Origin: Planctomycetota bacterium
GTDB taxonomy: Bacteria; Planctomycetota; B15-G4
Direction: 5' to 3'
Assembly (NCBI GenBank): GCA_029259715.1
Contig: JAJDEP010000019.1
Span: 1 to 64,000, forward strand
DNA length: 64,000 nt
The position numbers and the translations under genes were made by a program. The notes below the pieces were generated by a model. It saw nothing but the letters and a program-made list of their open reading frames with translations. It searched no databases and was not told the DNA's origin. How positions within the stretch are numbered: position 1 is the first letter of the stretch; each line of letters begins with the position of its first letter. Positions 35,699 through 44,314 of the stretch are shown here, in pieces.

Positions 35699-38389
35699 TC
35701 ACGGCGCCTGCACGATGCGCACGAGCGACACCGAGGCGCTCACCCGCCCGCCGGGGGCGGCTTCCGCCCACAGCTCGAGGTCGAAGGTCCGGTCGAAGCC
35801 CCGCAGCGATTTCAGCTCGACGGGCGCGCCCACCGTCCGACCGTCGAGGGTGAACACGTAGGCCCCGGTCTTGTCGTCGACGCGCTCGACGCCCAGCAAC
35901 GCCGGCGCGCCGCGGGGCACCACGACCCCCCCCACGGGTTCGGCGTCGCGGATCAGCCGGTCGAAGTTGTCGAGCACCGACATGCGCACGGCCCCGTCGG
36001 CATCGACCCAGATGTCCAGGCGCGCCTTGGCCTGCGAGCCCCGGGCCCCCTTCACCGCGCGGTAAGAGAGCGACAGGCCGGTGCGCGCAGCGCCGATCTC
36101 GCCATTGACCACCTCGCCCTGCACCCCGAAGAACCCGCGCCCGTCGACGGGCCGGCTGACGCCGGGCCGCTCGGTCTCCCGCGTGCGCTCCATGCGCCCT
36201 TCGATGAGCAGCGCGCCGTCATCGAGGAAGACCCGCGGGCTCCCGTCCCATTGGTGCTCGGTCCAGCCCCGCTGCAGGGTGCTGCGCCCGAAGTGGTCGA
36301 GCCACTGGCGACGCGCCCGGTTGCGACGGATGCGCGCCTCCTGTTCGGCGGCGTAGAGCGCCTGGGGATCGTCGCCGCGACCGGCGAAGGCCTTCTCGAC
36401 CTCGCCCAGGTGGTCGAGGGCGTCGTCCTCTTCTCCCCGGCGGTAGGCCGCCACGGCGAGAGCCACATGGGCGCCGGGCTGACCAAGAGTGACGGCCTGC
36501 TCGAGCGGTGACCGCGCCCCGAAGGCGTCGCCGGCGCGCAGGGCCGCGAGACCCAGGGCCCACTGCACCTCGCCGTTGTCGGGCTCGAGGCGCTCGGCTT
36601 CGCGCAGGTAGCGCTGGGCCTCGTGGAAGCGGCCGCGGTCCACGGAGGCCCGGGCCAACTCGAGCAGCAGCAGCACATCCGGACCGGACAGCCGCAGCGC
36701 CTCGCGCAGGGTCGAGACGGCCCCCGACGGATCGCCGTCGCGTCGTTGGTTGCGGCCGAGTCGATACAGCGCCTCGGGATGACCGGGCTCAGCCAGCAAC
36801 ACCTGTCCGTAGAGTTCGCGGGCCACCTCGGGCAGCCCGGCGTCCTCGTGCAGGAAGCCCATGGCCAGGGTGGGCGCCGCCGCCCGGTACGGATCGAGGT
36901 CGCGGGCCCGTCCCAGCAGGCGCAGCGCGCCGGCGCCGTCCGCCGAGCGCCAGGCCAGGACGCCGGCATCGGTGAGCACACTCGCGTCGTCGGGGGCCAG
37001 GGCCAGGGCGCTGCCGAGGGTCTCCGAGGCCGTCCCCAGGTCGTCCTCGGCCGCATGGGTCGCCGCCAGCAGGCGCAGGGCCCCCACGGCTCCGGCATCC
37101 TCCAGCAAGAGGCGGCTCGCCTCGCGGCGCGCGTCGTCGAGGCGGCCGGCGGCCATGAGCACGCCGCCGTAGGCCAGGGCCACCTCGCCATCGTCGAAGG
37201 GCACGTCGACGGAGAATTGCGTGGCCGACTTCAGCGCCGCCAGCGCCTCGCTGGTGCGCCCCGACTGCGCGGCCAACAATCCGCGCACGAAGCTCACCTC
37301 GGCCGAGCCGCGGCTCACCCCCGCGCTCTCGTCGAGCAACTCCCCGGCGCGCTCGGGCAGCCCCATGTCCGCGACGAGCCGGGCGTAACCGGCGTACAAA
37401 CCCGCGTCGGCCCAACCGGCCTCGACCGCCCCGCGATAGATGGCCAGCTCGCCCTCCACGTCCCGGGCGCGCCGCAGGATGGCGGCCAGCAAGCGCGCCG
37501 CGTTCGTGTCACGCGGCGACGCGTCGAGCGCCGCGCGCCCCTCCGCGAGGGCGAAGTCGAGGGCCTGGGGCTGCTCCGGCCAGGCGGCGAGCATCTCGGC
37601 AGCAAGGGCGCGCCGGGCCGACGACGAGCCCGGGCCGCTGCCCAGCTCGCGCGAGGCGAAGCGGTAGACGTTCTCGAAGGTCTCGGCGAGGCCGAAGCGC
37701 TCGACCTCGTCCCGGGGCACGGTGAACGGCAAGCCCAGCGGGCCGCCGTGTCGCTCGCTCACCTGCTGCAGCGTGAGGTCGTCGAGCGGACGGTCGCGCA
37801 ATCCGTGCGGGTCGTCGTTCAGGATGTGGCCGTAGATGCGCCGGCTCATGCCGAGCCGCACCAGCCAGTCGAAGCGCGTCTCGAGCACCGTGTCCGACAG
37901 GTCGGCGACGTCTCCCGACGACGGATCCGTCGCGGCGTCCAGCGCCTCGGTGAGGTCGTCGAGCAACCCGCCCACGAGGCCGCCGTTGCCGAGTGGGGCC
38001 AGGCCCGCGCCGTCGCCGCCTTCGAGGGAGAGGCTGCCGAGGTCTTCCGGGCGCACCCGGTAGGCCCGCGCCGCCGCCCCTTGCAGGCTCGGTCGCACCG
38101 ACGGACGCAACACCGAGAGCAACGGCAGCGGTGGCGGCGGGAGCACGAGCGGGTCGAGGGGCAGCAGCTCCCGCGGCGGCGCGAAGAGCGGACGCTCGCG
38201 CACGCCGGTGCGCCCCCGGTCGCTCTCCAGGCGACCGTCGCGCACCAGCGCCGGCAGGTCCACCGTCGCCGCTTCCATAGAACGCGCCGACGGCACCCGC
38301 GTGCGCGCCGGCCCGTCGGAGACGCGCAGCCACGCGAGCAGGCCCACGGTCACCAGCGTGACGACGAAGAGGATCTGTTCGCGGTTCAC
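35699..38389 (-). CDS. Membrane-anchored TPR protein with beta-rich C-terminal domain
   Basis: The 896-residue protein has one N-terminal membrane span (about 5-21) and a Pro-rich linker. Many TPR-like repeats lie between about 240 and 700, for example GHPEALYRLGRNQRRDGDPS and ALGLAALRAGDAFGARSPLE. The last ~170 residues are beta-rich, with IWVDADGAVRMSVLDNFDRL and YVFTLDGRTVGAPVELKSLR, and look like a concanavalin-type fold. It lies between the PilO-like and GspG-like genes, so it may scaffold the assembly. No exact family is recognised. Confidence 0.78.
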   Translation of the reverse strand: MNREQILFVVTLVTVGLLAWLRVSDGPARTRVPSARSMEAATVDLPALVRDGRLESDRGRTGVRERPLFAPPRELLPLDPLVLPPPPLPLLSVLRPSVRPSLQGAAARAYRVRPEDLGSLSLEGGDGAGLAPLGNGGLVGGLLDDLTEALDAATDPSSGDVADLSDTVLETRFDWLVRLGMSRRIYGHILNDDPHGLRDRPLDDLTLQQVSERHGGPLGLPFTVPRDEVERFGLAETFENVYRFASRELGSGPGSSSARRALAAEMLAAWPEQPQALDFALAEGRAALDASPRDTNAARLLAAILRRARDVEGELAIYRGAVEAGWADAGLYAGYARLVADMGLPERAGELLDESAGVSRGSAEVSFVRGLLAAQSGRTSEALAALKSATQFSVDVPFDDGEVALAYGGVLMAAGRLDDARREASRLLLEDAGAVGALRLLAATHAAEDDLGTASETLGSALALAPDDASVLTDAGVLAWRSADGAGALRLLGRARDLDPYRAAAPTLAMGFLHEDAGLPEVARELYGQVLLAEPGHPEALYRLGRNQRRDGDPSGAVSTLREALRLSGPDVLLLLELARASVDRGRFHEAQRYLREAERLEPDNGEVQWALGLAALRAGDAFGARSPLEQAVTLGQPGAHVALAVAAYRRGEEDDALDHLGEVEKAFAGRGDDPQALYAAEQEARIRRNRARRQWLDHFGRSTLQRGWTEHQWDGSPRVFLDDGALLIEGRMERTRETERPGVSRPVDGRGFFGVQGEVVNGEIGAARTGLSLSYRAVKGARGSQAKARLDIWVDADGAVRMSVLDNFDRLIRDAEPVGGVVVPRGAPALLGVERVDDKTGAYVFTLDGRTVGAPVELKSLRGFDRTFDLELWAEAAPGGRVSASVSLVRIVQAP

Positions 38390-38417
38390 AGCGTCGGGCT
38401 CGGGCGGGTGCGCGGGA

Positions 38418-39182
38418 TCATGACGACCCCGCCGATGGGTCCTGCTCGGGGTCGATGCTCAGGCCCCGCACGGTGAAGTGACAGATCACGCGCTCGCCGT
38501 CCTCGTCCACCGTCTCGACCCGCAGATCGTCGATGGCGAGGTAGGTCGAACCCTCCACGATGTCGGTGAGCATGGTGGTGATGGCCTTCGACGAGCCGCG
38601 CACGACGAACTCCACCGAGTGGGCCCGCAGGTACCCCGACTCCGCCTTGCGCCGGCGCCCGACCACCGGGACCTGGATCTCATCGATGGCATCGACATCG
38701 GCGGCCAGGGCCGCCATGACAGTGACGTGCACCACGTGGAGCGAGCGCAGCGTGCGCAACACGTCCTCACGGCCGGTGGGATTGAGCTCGGGCAGACCGA
38801 GGTTGCTCGGCACCGACTTGCCCACGAAGGCGGCGCCCTTGACCAGTCGGTCCTGCTCGCGGCGCACCAGCTCGATGTAGCGCAGGTCGGGGCTGTCGCC
38901 GGAGCGCAGGGAGAACTCCTCGGGCAGGGTGTAGGCGACCCGGGCGAGCGCGGACTCCAGGCGCAGCTCCAACGCTTCCCGCAGGCGGGCCATGCGCTCC
39001 ATCTCCGGGCGGGATGGGCGGCCGTCGGCCTCGCCCCCCGACCGCAGCTTGGCCCGCAGCGCCGCCACCTGGCGACCGGTGCCGACCTCGTCGTACAGGG
39101 CGCCGATCACGGCCCGCCCGGTGAACAGGGCCACCACGATGCCGGCGGCGATGAAGAGCAGGCGACGCAGTTCGCGATCCAT
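38418..39182 (-). CDS. PilO/GspM-like inner-membrane assembly protein
   Basis: The 254-residue protein has an N-terminal membrane span (about 7-25), a coiled coil (about 35-85) and a C-terminal alpha/beta domain. The domain contains SVEFVVRGSSKAITTMLTDI, the typical PilO/GspM ferredoxin-like pattern. It follows the PilM-PilN-like gene with a one-base stop/start overlap (TGATG). In type IV pilus and type II secretion systems this position is taken by PilO or GspM, which bind the PilN/GspL partner. Confidence 0.85.
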   Translation of the reverse strand: MDRELRRLLFIAAGIVVALFTGRAVIGALYDEVGTGRQVAALRAKLRSGGEADGRPSRPEMERMARLREALELRLESALARVAYTLPEEFSLRSGDSPDLRYIELVRREQDRLVKGAAFVGKSVPSNLGLPELNPTGREDVLRTLRSLHVVHVTVMAALAADVDAIDEIQVPVVGRRRKAESGYLRAHSVEFVVRGSSKAITTMLTDIVEGSTYLAIDDLRVETVDEDGERVICHFTVRGLSIDPEQDPSAGSS

Positions 39183-40831
39183 CAGGCCTCGCCCTCCGCT
39201 GCGTCGTCGGCCCCGACGTCGTCTTCGTCGTCGTCACCGGGCTCGTCGGGGAACAGGCTCATGTCGAGGCGCAGCTCGAAGACGAAATCGCCCCGGCTGT
39301 CGGTGGTGAACTTGGGCACCACCGCGGCCACGGCGGGCCGGGCGCGCAGGGCCATGGTCAGCTCGGTCACCGCGTCGGCGAGGTTGCGCGACAGCTCCTT
39401 GCCGCGGCCCTCGATGATGACGAGCGGCCGCCGTTCGGTGCCGTGGCCGAAGTCGGCGTCGATCTCGCGCACCGTGCGCGCCGACGTGACCCACAGTTCC
39501 TCGGGCAACAGCTCCCCGAGCAGCGACAACACCGTGACCACCCCCGAACCGGGCGCCGTGGCCTGCTCGATGCGGTCGAGCTTGGACGCCAGCGCGGCGA
39601 CCTCGACGGTGGCGCGCTCGTAGCCGCGCACGTCCGCCTGGCGTGACTCGACCTCCCGGCGCAGCTTCACCAGGTCGGCCCGGGCCACGTTGTAGCCCTC
39701 CCGCGCGCTCCAGGCGTAGAGGCCGAGGTAGGCCACCACGAGCACGCCGGCGAGCACCAGCCAGAGCGTCTTCTCGCGCAGTCGCCGGCCCCGCCGCGCT
39801 GCGTCGGAGAGGATCTCGAAGCGCTCGGCGCCGGGCAGCGCGCCCATCATGGCCAGGCCCGCCGCGACGGCGAAGTCGGGGCCGCGCTGCTCCAGGATCT
39901 CGGCGTCGCCCACCACGTAGCCGGCGCAGGGATCGAAGCGCTCGACGGGAACGTCCAAGGTCCTCGTGAGCGCTTCGTCGAGGCCGGGCAGCGAGGCGCC
40001 GGGGCCACACAGCAGCACCCGGTCGAGGGCGATGTCGCGGGCCTTGAGCTGCGTCCGGCACAGCAGCAGCGACGATTGCAGCATGCCCGTGACCTGACGC
40101 AGCCCGCCTTCGAGGGCCCGGGCCACGGCGCCCTGTTGTCCGGCCAGGGCCTCGCCGGGGCGGGCCAGTACGCCGATCTTCTTCTTCACGGCCTCGGCCT
40201 TGGCCGTGTCCACCTTGAAGCTCGACGCGATGGCGTCGGTGAAGAGGTCGCCGCCCCCGCTCAGGTTGCGGGCGAAGAGCAGCTCGCCGTCGCGCACCAG
40301 CGCGATGTCGGTGTTGCGTCCGCCGAGGAAGGCCACCATCACCGTGCCCTCGCCGCCGTCGGTGGCCACGCATGCGTTGTGAAGCGCCACCGCGTTGGGC
40401 GTGAAGGCCTTGACCTTGAAGCCGTCGGCGGCCAGGTCGTCGGTGCGCTCATCGATCAGGCTGTTGCGCACGAGGGCCAGCAGGGCCATGTCGTCGTCGC
40501 TGAAGGCCGCGGCCCCGCCCAGCAGCCCCCAGTCGGCCGAGAGCGAATCGCCCGACTGCTCCTCGACGTCGTCGATCTCGAACTGCATCAGCTCGGCGAG
40601 CTGCCACTCGGGCACGGGCGGCACCTGCGTCGTGCGCAGGATCATGTCCTTGCCGGTGACGCCGACGTAGAGGGCCGCACCCTTGGCGCCCATGCCGGCG
40701 AGTGCCACGCCCACGTCCTCGGCGCCCACCACCGCGCCGTCCTCGATCTCGAACGCACCCTTCCGCAGCCGGCCGACGATCACCCGGGCCGTCTCGCCGC
40801 CCATGTCCACGCCCACCACGCGGCCGCTCAT
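39182..40831 (-). CDS. PilM-PilN (GspL-like) fusion of the pilus/secretion platform
   Basis: The 549-residue protein joins an actin-like PilM domain (about 1-330, with VGVDMGGETARVIVGRL and LCGPGASLPGLDEALTR) to a membrane span at about 352-372 and a periplasmic PilN-like domain. The periplasmic part has a coiled coil at about 380-430 and then an alpha/beta region. This is the GspL architecture, but the cytoplasmic part is PilM-like. The tail is acidic. It overlaps the upstream gene by ATGA and the PilO-like gene by one base. It probably couples an ATPase, encoded elsewhere, to the platform. Confidence 0.88.
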   Translation of the reverse strand: MSGRVVGVDMGGETARVIVGRLRKGAFEIEDGAVVGAEDVGVALAGMGAKGAALYVGVTGKDMILRTTQVPPVPEWQLAELMQFEIDDVEEQSGDSLSADWGLLGGAAAFSDDDMALLALVRNSLIDERTDDLAADGFKVKAFTPNAVALHNACVATDGGEGTVMVAFLGGRNTDIALVRDGELLFARNLSGGGDLFTDAIASSFKVDTAKAEAVKKKIGVLARPGEALAGQQGAVARALEGGLRQVTGMLQSSLLLCRTQLKARDIALDRVLLCGPGASLPGLDEALTRTLDVPVERFDPCAGYVVGDAEILEQRGPDFAVAAGLAMMGALPGAERFEILSDAARRGRRLREKTLWLVLAGVLVVAYLGLYAWSAREGYNVARADLVKLRREVESRQADVRGYERATVEVAALASKLDRIEQATAPGSGVVTVLSLLGELLPEELWVTSARTVREIDADFGHGTERRPLVIIEGRGKELSRNLADAVTELTMALRARPAVAAVVPKFTTDSRGDFVFELRLDMSLFPDEPGDDDEDDVGADDAAEGEA

Positions 40832-42678
40832 CGGCCACCCTCCCCGGCGGGCGCTCCGGCGGATGCCCCCGCAGGTTCGCTGCCTTCGAGGGAGCGATCC
40901 GGGGCCAGGGTCGTGTCGAGGTAGCGGGTCAGCTCGGCGTCGACGGCGTCGAAGCCTCCCGCCGCGCGGAAGGAGTCGCGCACCGCGCCGATGCGGTCGG
41001 CGCGACGGCGGCGGTCCTCCTCAAGCAATTCGGCGGCGCGGGTGGCCACCGTGCGGGCCTGCTCGCGGAAGCGCTCCTCGGCGGAGCTGCCCGAGAAGGT
41101 GCGGGCCGCGTCGAGGCAGTCGGCCAGCACCTCGCGACAGCGCTGGGCGGACGCGAGGAACAAGGCGTCGTCGAGGTCCCGCTCGATGGTGTCGAGCCGC
41201 TCGCGCATCTCGTTCGACAGCCGGGCGCGCGCCGCGCCCGCCTCGGCCAGCACCTCCTCGTCGAAGGGATGGTCGCGCAGGATCGTCTCGAGCGTGGCGA
41301 GGGCCCGGCCGAGATCGCCGTCCCCCTCGTCCTGCAGCGCCTGGTCCCGGAGCTGGGCCGCCTCCACCCGCTCCTGCAGGAACGACGTCTGCAGCGTCAG
41401 CTCGTGGGGCACGCCGGCCCGGGCCGGGCGCGCGAGGCGCAGCACGATGCGCCCGTCGTTGCGCCACTCGCCGCTGAGCGCGAAGGGCTCGCCCGAGACC
41501 ACGATGCGATCGGACGTGCCGCCGAAGACCAGCGAGCGGGCCTGCTCCACGGTGAAGTCCTCGGTGAACGACTCGAAGCCCGCGGCGAGCCCGACCCCCA
41601 CCGGTTGGTGCGTGAGTCCGCCCTCCACCACGAGGGTGTGGACCAGCTCGGCACCGCTCGGCGCCGACCCAAGGGTCACGGTCATGACCAGCTGCTTGCC
41701 CCGTGACGCCACGCCGGACGTGACCGGTGCGCGCAGGCCGCCGGGCCCGGCCAGTGCGCCGCTCCCGCTCTCGCCCGCGGGCAGGAACGCCGCCAGCGGC
41801 GGCAACATCGCTCCGCTCGCGTCACGAATCGACACGCCCGCCAGGTGCAACGCCCGTTCATCACCGCGCAACAGCGCCAGGCCCATGGGCAGGGCCACCG
41901 CCTCGAACTGCCCGCCCGGGAGCAGGTCGCCGGCCGACCCCGCGGCGTCCACCAGACGCAGCGAGACGTCGTCGACGGCAGCGTCTCCCAAGGCGCCGAG
42001 GCCGACGCGCACGTGGGTGTATCCCGGGGGGACGTCGACGCGACCGGAGAGGGCGCCCTCGCCGGCGGCCGCCACCACGGCGAGCGGGCTGCGACCGTCC
42101 GCTTCGAAGCTCAGCAGCAGCTGCAGCGACGGATCACTCGACACGGCCGCGACCTCGACGGCCTGCGCGCCGCCGTTGATGCGATGGGAGCGGGTGGCGT
42201 ACACCCGCGCCCAGCCGGCGTCGGAGACGAGGGCGGCGGCGGCCTGGCTGCCCGAGACGGCCCCGCGCTCGCCGAAGGCGAAGCCCGCCGGAGCTCCCTC
42301 GGCCGGCGCCCACTCCTGCGACGGACTGGTGTTCGCGTCGGTCTCGAAGCTCCACGCCGCGCCCAGCAGGTTGTCGGCGGCGGCGGGCGGAGCCCGGGTC
42401 ACCTCCCGGCGGGCGGCGAAGGGGTCGGTGAGCACGATCCAGACGCCGGCCGCGGCGGCTCCCACGAGCAGCGCGACGCCGATCAGCGCCGGCCAGCGTC
42501 GGGACGTCCGGCCCGAGCTGTCGAGCACGTGGACCGTCTCGTCGCGCTCAGCGTCAGCAGGCACCGGGGCAGCAGCTCCACGGCCCGGGCCGACGACCGG
42601 GATGGTCGACGGACGGCTGGCCAGGATCGGGTTCGAAAGTGCGTTTTTATCAGGGACGGCGGTAAGGCGTCCACGCAA
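40828..42678 (-). CDS. Single-span membrane protein of unknown function heading the pseudopilus cluster
   Basis: The 616-residue protein has a cytoplasmic N-terminus, one membrane span (about 62-82) and a large extracytoplasmic part. That part is beta-rich up to about residue 420 and then coiled-coil/helical (about 430-600, with LATLETILRDHPFDEEVLAE). It appears to start at TTG (42678); I see no ATG or GTG in frame nearby. It overlaps the PilM-PilN gene by ATGA, so it is almost certainly part of the same machine. Its topology is GspC-like, but no GspC homology is visible. Confidence 0.75.
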   Translation of the reverse strand: MRGRLTAVPDKNALSNPILASRPSTIPVVGPGRGAAAPVPADAERDETVHVLDSSGRTSRRWPALIGVALLVGAAAAGVWIVLTDPFAARREVTRAPPAAADNLLGAAWSFETDANTSPSQEWAPAEGAPAGFAFGERGAVSGSQAAAALVSDAGWARVYATRSHRINGGAQAVEVAAVSSDPSLQLLLSFEADGRSPLAVVAAAGEGALSGRVDVPPGYTHVRVGLGALGDAAVDDVSLRLVDAAGSAGDLLPGGQFEAVALPMGLALLRGDERALHLAGVSIRDASGAMLPPLAAFLPAGESGSGALAGPGGLRAPVTSGVASRGKQLVMTVTLGSAPSGAELVHTLVVEGGLTHQPVGVGLAAGFESFTEDFTVEQARSLVFGGTSDRIVVSGEPFALSGEWRNDGRIVLRLARPARAGVPHELTLQTSFLQERVEAAQLRDQALQDEGDGDLGRALATLETILRDHPFDEEVLAEAGAARARLSNEMRERLDTIERDLDDALFLASAQRCREVLADCLDAARTFSGSSAEERFREQARTVATRAAELLEEDRRRRADRIGAVRDSFRAAGGFDAVDAELTRYLDTTLAPDRSLEGSEPAGASAGAPAGEGGR

Positions 42679-42780
42679 CGGCCCGCCGCCCCCGGATTCG
42701 GCGACTGGTCTAGGGGCGCGGAGCCCCCGGGGTCACGGCCGCAGAGCCAAGACGAGCAGCATGACGGGCAGGCCGGCGGA

Positions 42781-44262
42781 TCAGAACAGGGCGAAGGCCA
42801 ACAAGTACACCGGCAGGGCCGCGAGCATCACCGTGAGGGTGTAACCGAGGATGTCCCTGGCCGTCAGGCCGGTGATGCCGAGCAGGGCCAGGGCCCAGAA
42901 CGGCTGGAGCATGTTGGTCCACTCATCGCCGTAGGCCAGGGCCATGACCGCCCGCTCGAGGGGCACGCCCAGCTCGGCCGCCGCCTCGGCCACGATGGTC
43001 CCCTGCACCGCCCATTGTCCGCCGCCCGACGGCACGAACAGGTTCACCAGGCCGGCGGAGAAGAAGGTCACGGTGTCGAAGCACCACGCCACCGGCAGGC
43101 CCAGGGCCGCGAGGCTGCGCGCCAGGTCCACCGAGCCCTCGGCCAGGGCGCCCACCAGGCCCCCGGCCTCGAGCACGCCAAGGATCCCGAAGTAGAAGGG
43201 GAACTGCAGCAGGATGCCCCCCGCCTCGGGCACCGCCGCGCCGAAGGCCCGGCCGTAGCGCAACGGCGTCCCGAACAGGAGCAGGCCCAGCAGCACCAGC
43301 GTCAGGTTCACCGTGTTGAGGCCGATGCCCCGCAGCCAACCCGACTCGCCCACGATGCCGGCCAGCGCCACGACGCCGAGCGCCACCACCGCGAGCATGA
43401 GCAGACGCCCGACCAACCCGAAGCGTTCGGCGTCGGGCGACGGCCCCGACTGATCGGAGGGCTTCGAAGGTGCCGCTGTCGGCGGCGCGGTCGAATCGTC
43501 GGCCCCCGGATCGCCAGGCGCATCGCCCGGCGCCCCGACCACACCCTCCTGCGATCCGTCGGCCGCGGCCATGCGCCACAGGAGCAGCGGCACGAAGACG
43601 AGCAGCGCCGCCGACAGCGCCAGGTTCAACGGCGACAGGATCGTGCCGTCGAGAGGCACGGGCACCCCGTCGAGGGGCCCGCCCTCCGCGATCTTCAGCG
43701 GCGCACTGCCCGACAGCCCGCCGTGCCAGACCATGAGCCCGGTGTAGCCGGCCGCGCCCACCAGCGGATAATTGAGCGGACGCCCAGCCGCCCGGGCCCG
43801 CGCGCCGATCTGCTGCGCGAGCACGGCGCCGGCGACCAGGCCGAAACCCCAGTTGAGCAGCGCCGCCGACATGGCCACGAAGGCCGTGAGCGCCGCCGCC
43901 GATCCGGTGCTGCGCGGGATGTCCGCGAGGCGGGCCAGCGCGCCATTTACCGAGGGAGCGCGGGCGAGGGTCGTGCCGGCGATGAGCATCAACGCCATCT
44001 GGAAAGTGAAGCTCAGCGTGCCCTGGGCGCTGAAGCGCGCGAACCAGCCGGCCGCCAACGCCGTGAGGGTCACACCGGCTCCCCCGGCAGCGCCCCCGAC
44101 GGCTGTGCCCCCGGCTCCTCCGATACCGGTGCCTGCTGCTCCCGTCCCGAACGCGAGGCCCAGTCCCACCGCCAGCACCGTCAGCCCGAGGGCGATGACG
44201 AAGGGGTCGGGCACCCAGCGGCGCGCGAACTCGGCGAGGCGCGATGAGACGGCAGCGAGCAC
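42781..44262 (-). CDS. Short-chain fatty acid transporter, AtoE family
   Basis: The 493-residue polytopic membrane protein has about 11-12 hydrophobic segments and matches the AtoE family. VNLFVPSGGGQWAVQGTIVA and PLERAVMALAYGDEWTNMLQ are the conserved motifs. A Pro/Asp/Ala-rich loop (about 240-280) interrupts the middle. The substrate is inferred from the family only. It is divergent from the glycoside hydrolase gene across 52 nt and is the first leftward gene upstream of the pseudopilus cluster (102 nt). Confidence 0.9.
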   Translation of the reverse strand: MLAAVSSRLAEFARRWVPDPFVIALGLTVLAVGLGLAFGTGAAGTGIGGAGGTAVGGAAGGAGVTLTALAAGWFARFSAQGTLSFTFQMALMLIAGTTLARAPSVNGALARLADIPRSTGSAAALTAFVAMSAALLNWGFGLVAGAVLAQQIGARARAAGRPLNYPLVGAAGYTGLMVWHGGLSGSAPLKIAEGGPLDGVPVPLDGTILSPLNLALSAALLVFVPLLLWRMAAADGSQEGVVGAPGDAPGDPGADDSTAPPTAAPSKPSDQSGPSPDAERFGLVGRLLMLAVVALGVVALAGIVGESGWLRGIGLNTVNLTLVLLGLLLFGTPLRYGRAFGAAVPEAGGILLQFPFYFGILGVLEAGGLVGALAEGSVDLARSLAALGLPVAWCFDTVTFFSAGLVNLFVPSGGGQWAVQGTIVAEAAAELGVPLERAVMALAYGDEWTNMLQPFWALALLGITGLTARDILGYTLTVMLAALPVYLLAFALF

Positions 44263-44314
44263 GGAACGCGATCATGCCTCACGCCGATCAGTGTCTCCAT
44301 GACGTAGGCTGGGG

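Noticed and set aside
24501..42678. Interpretation as a complete type II secretion or type IV pilus operon
   Set aside because: The assembly ATPase, GspF/PilC platform, secretin and prepilin peptidase are not encoded in the window.
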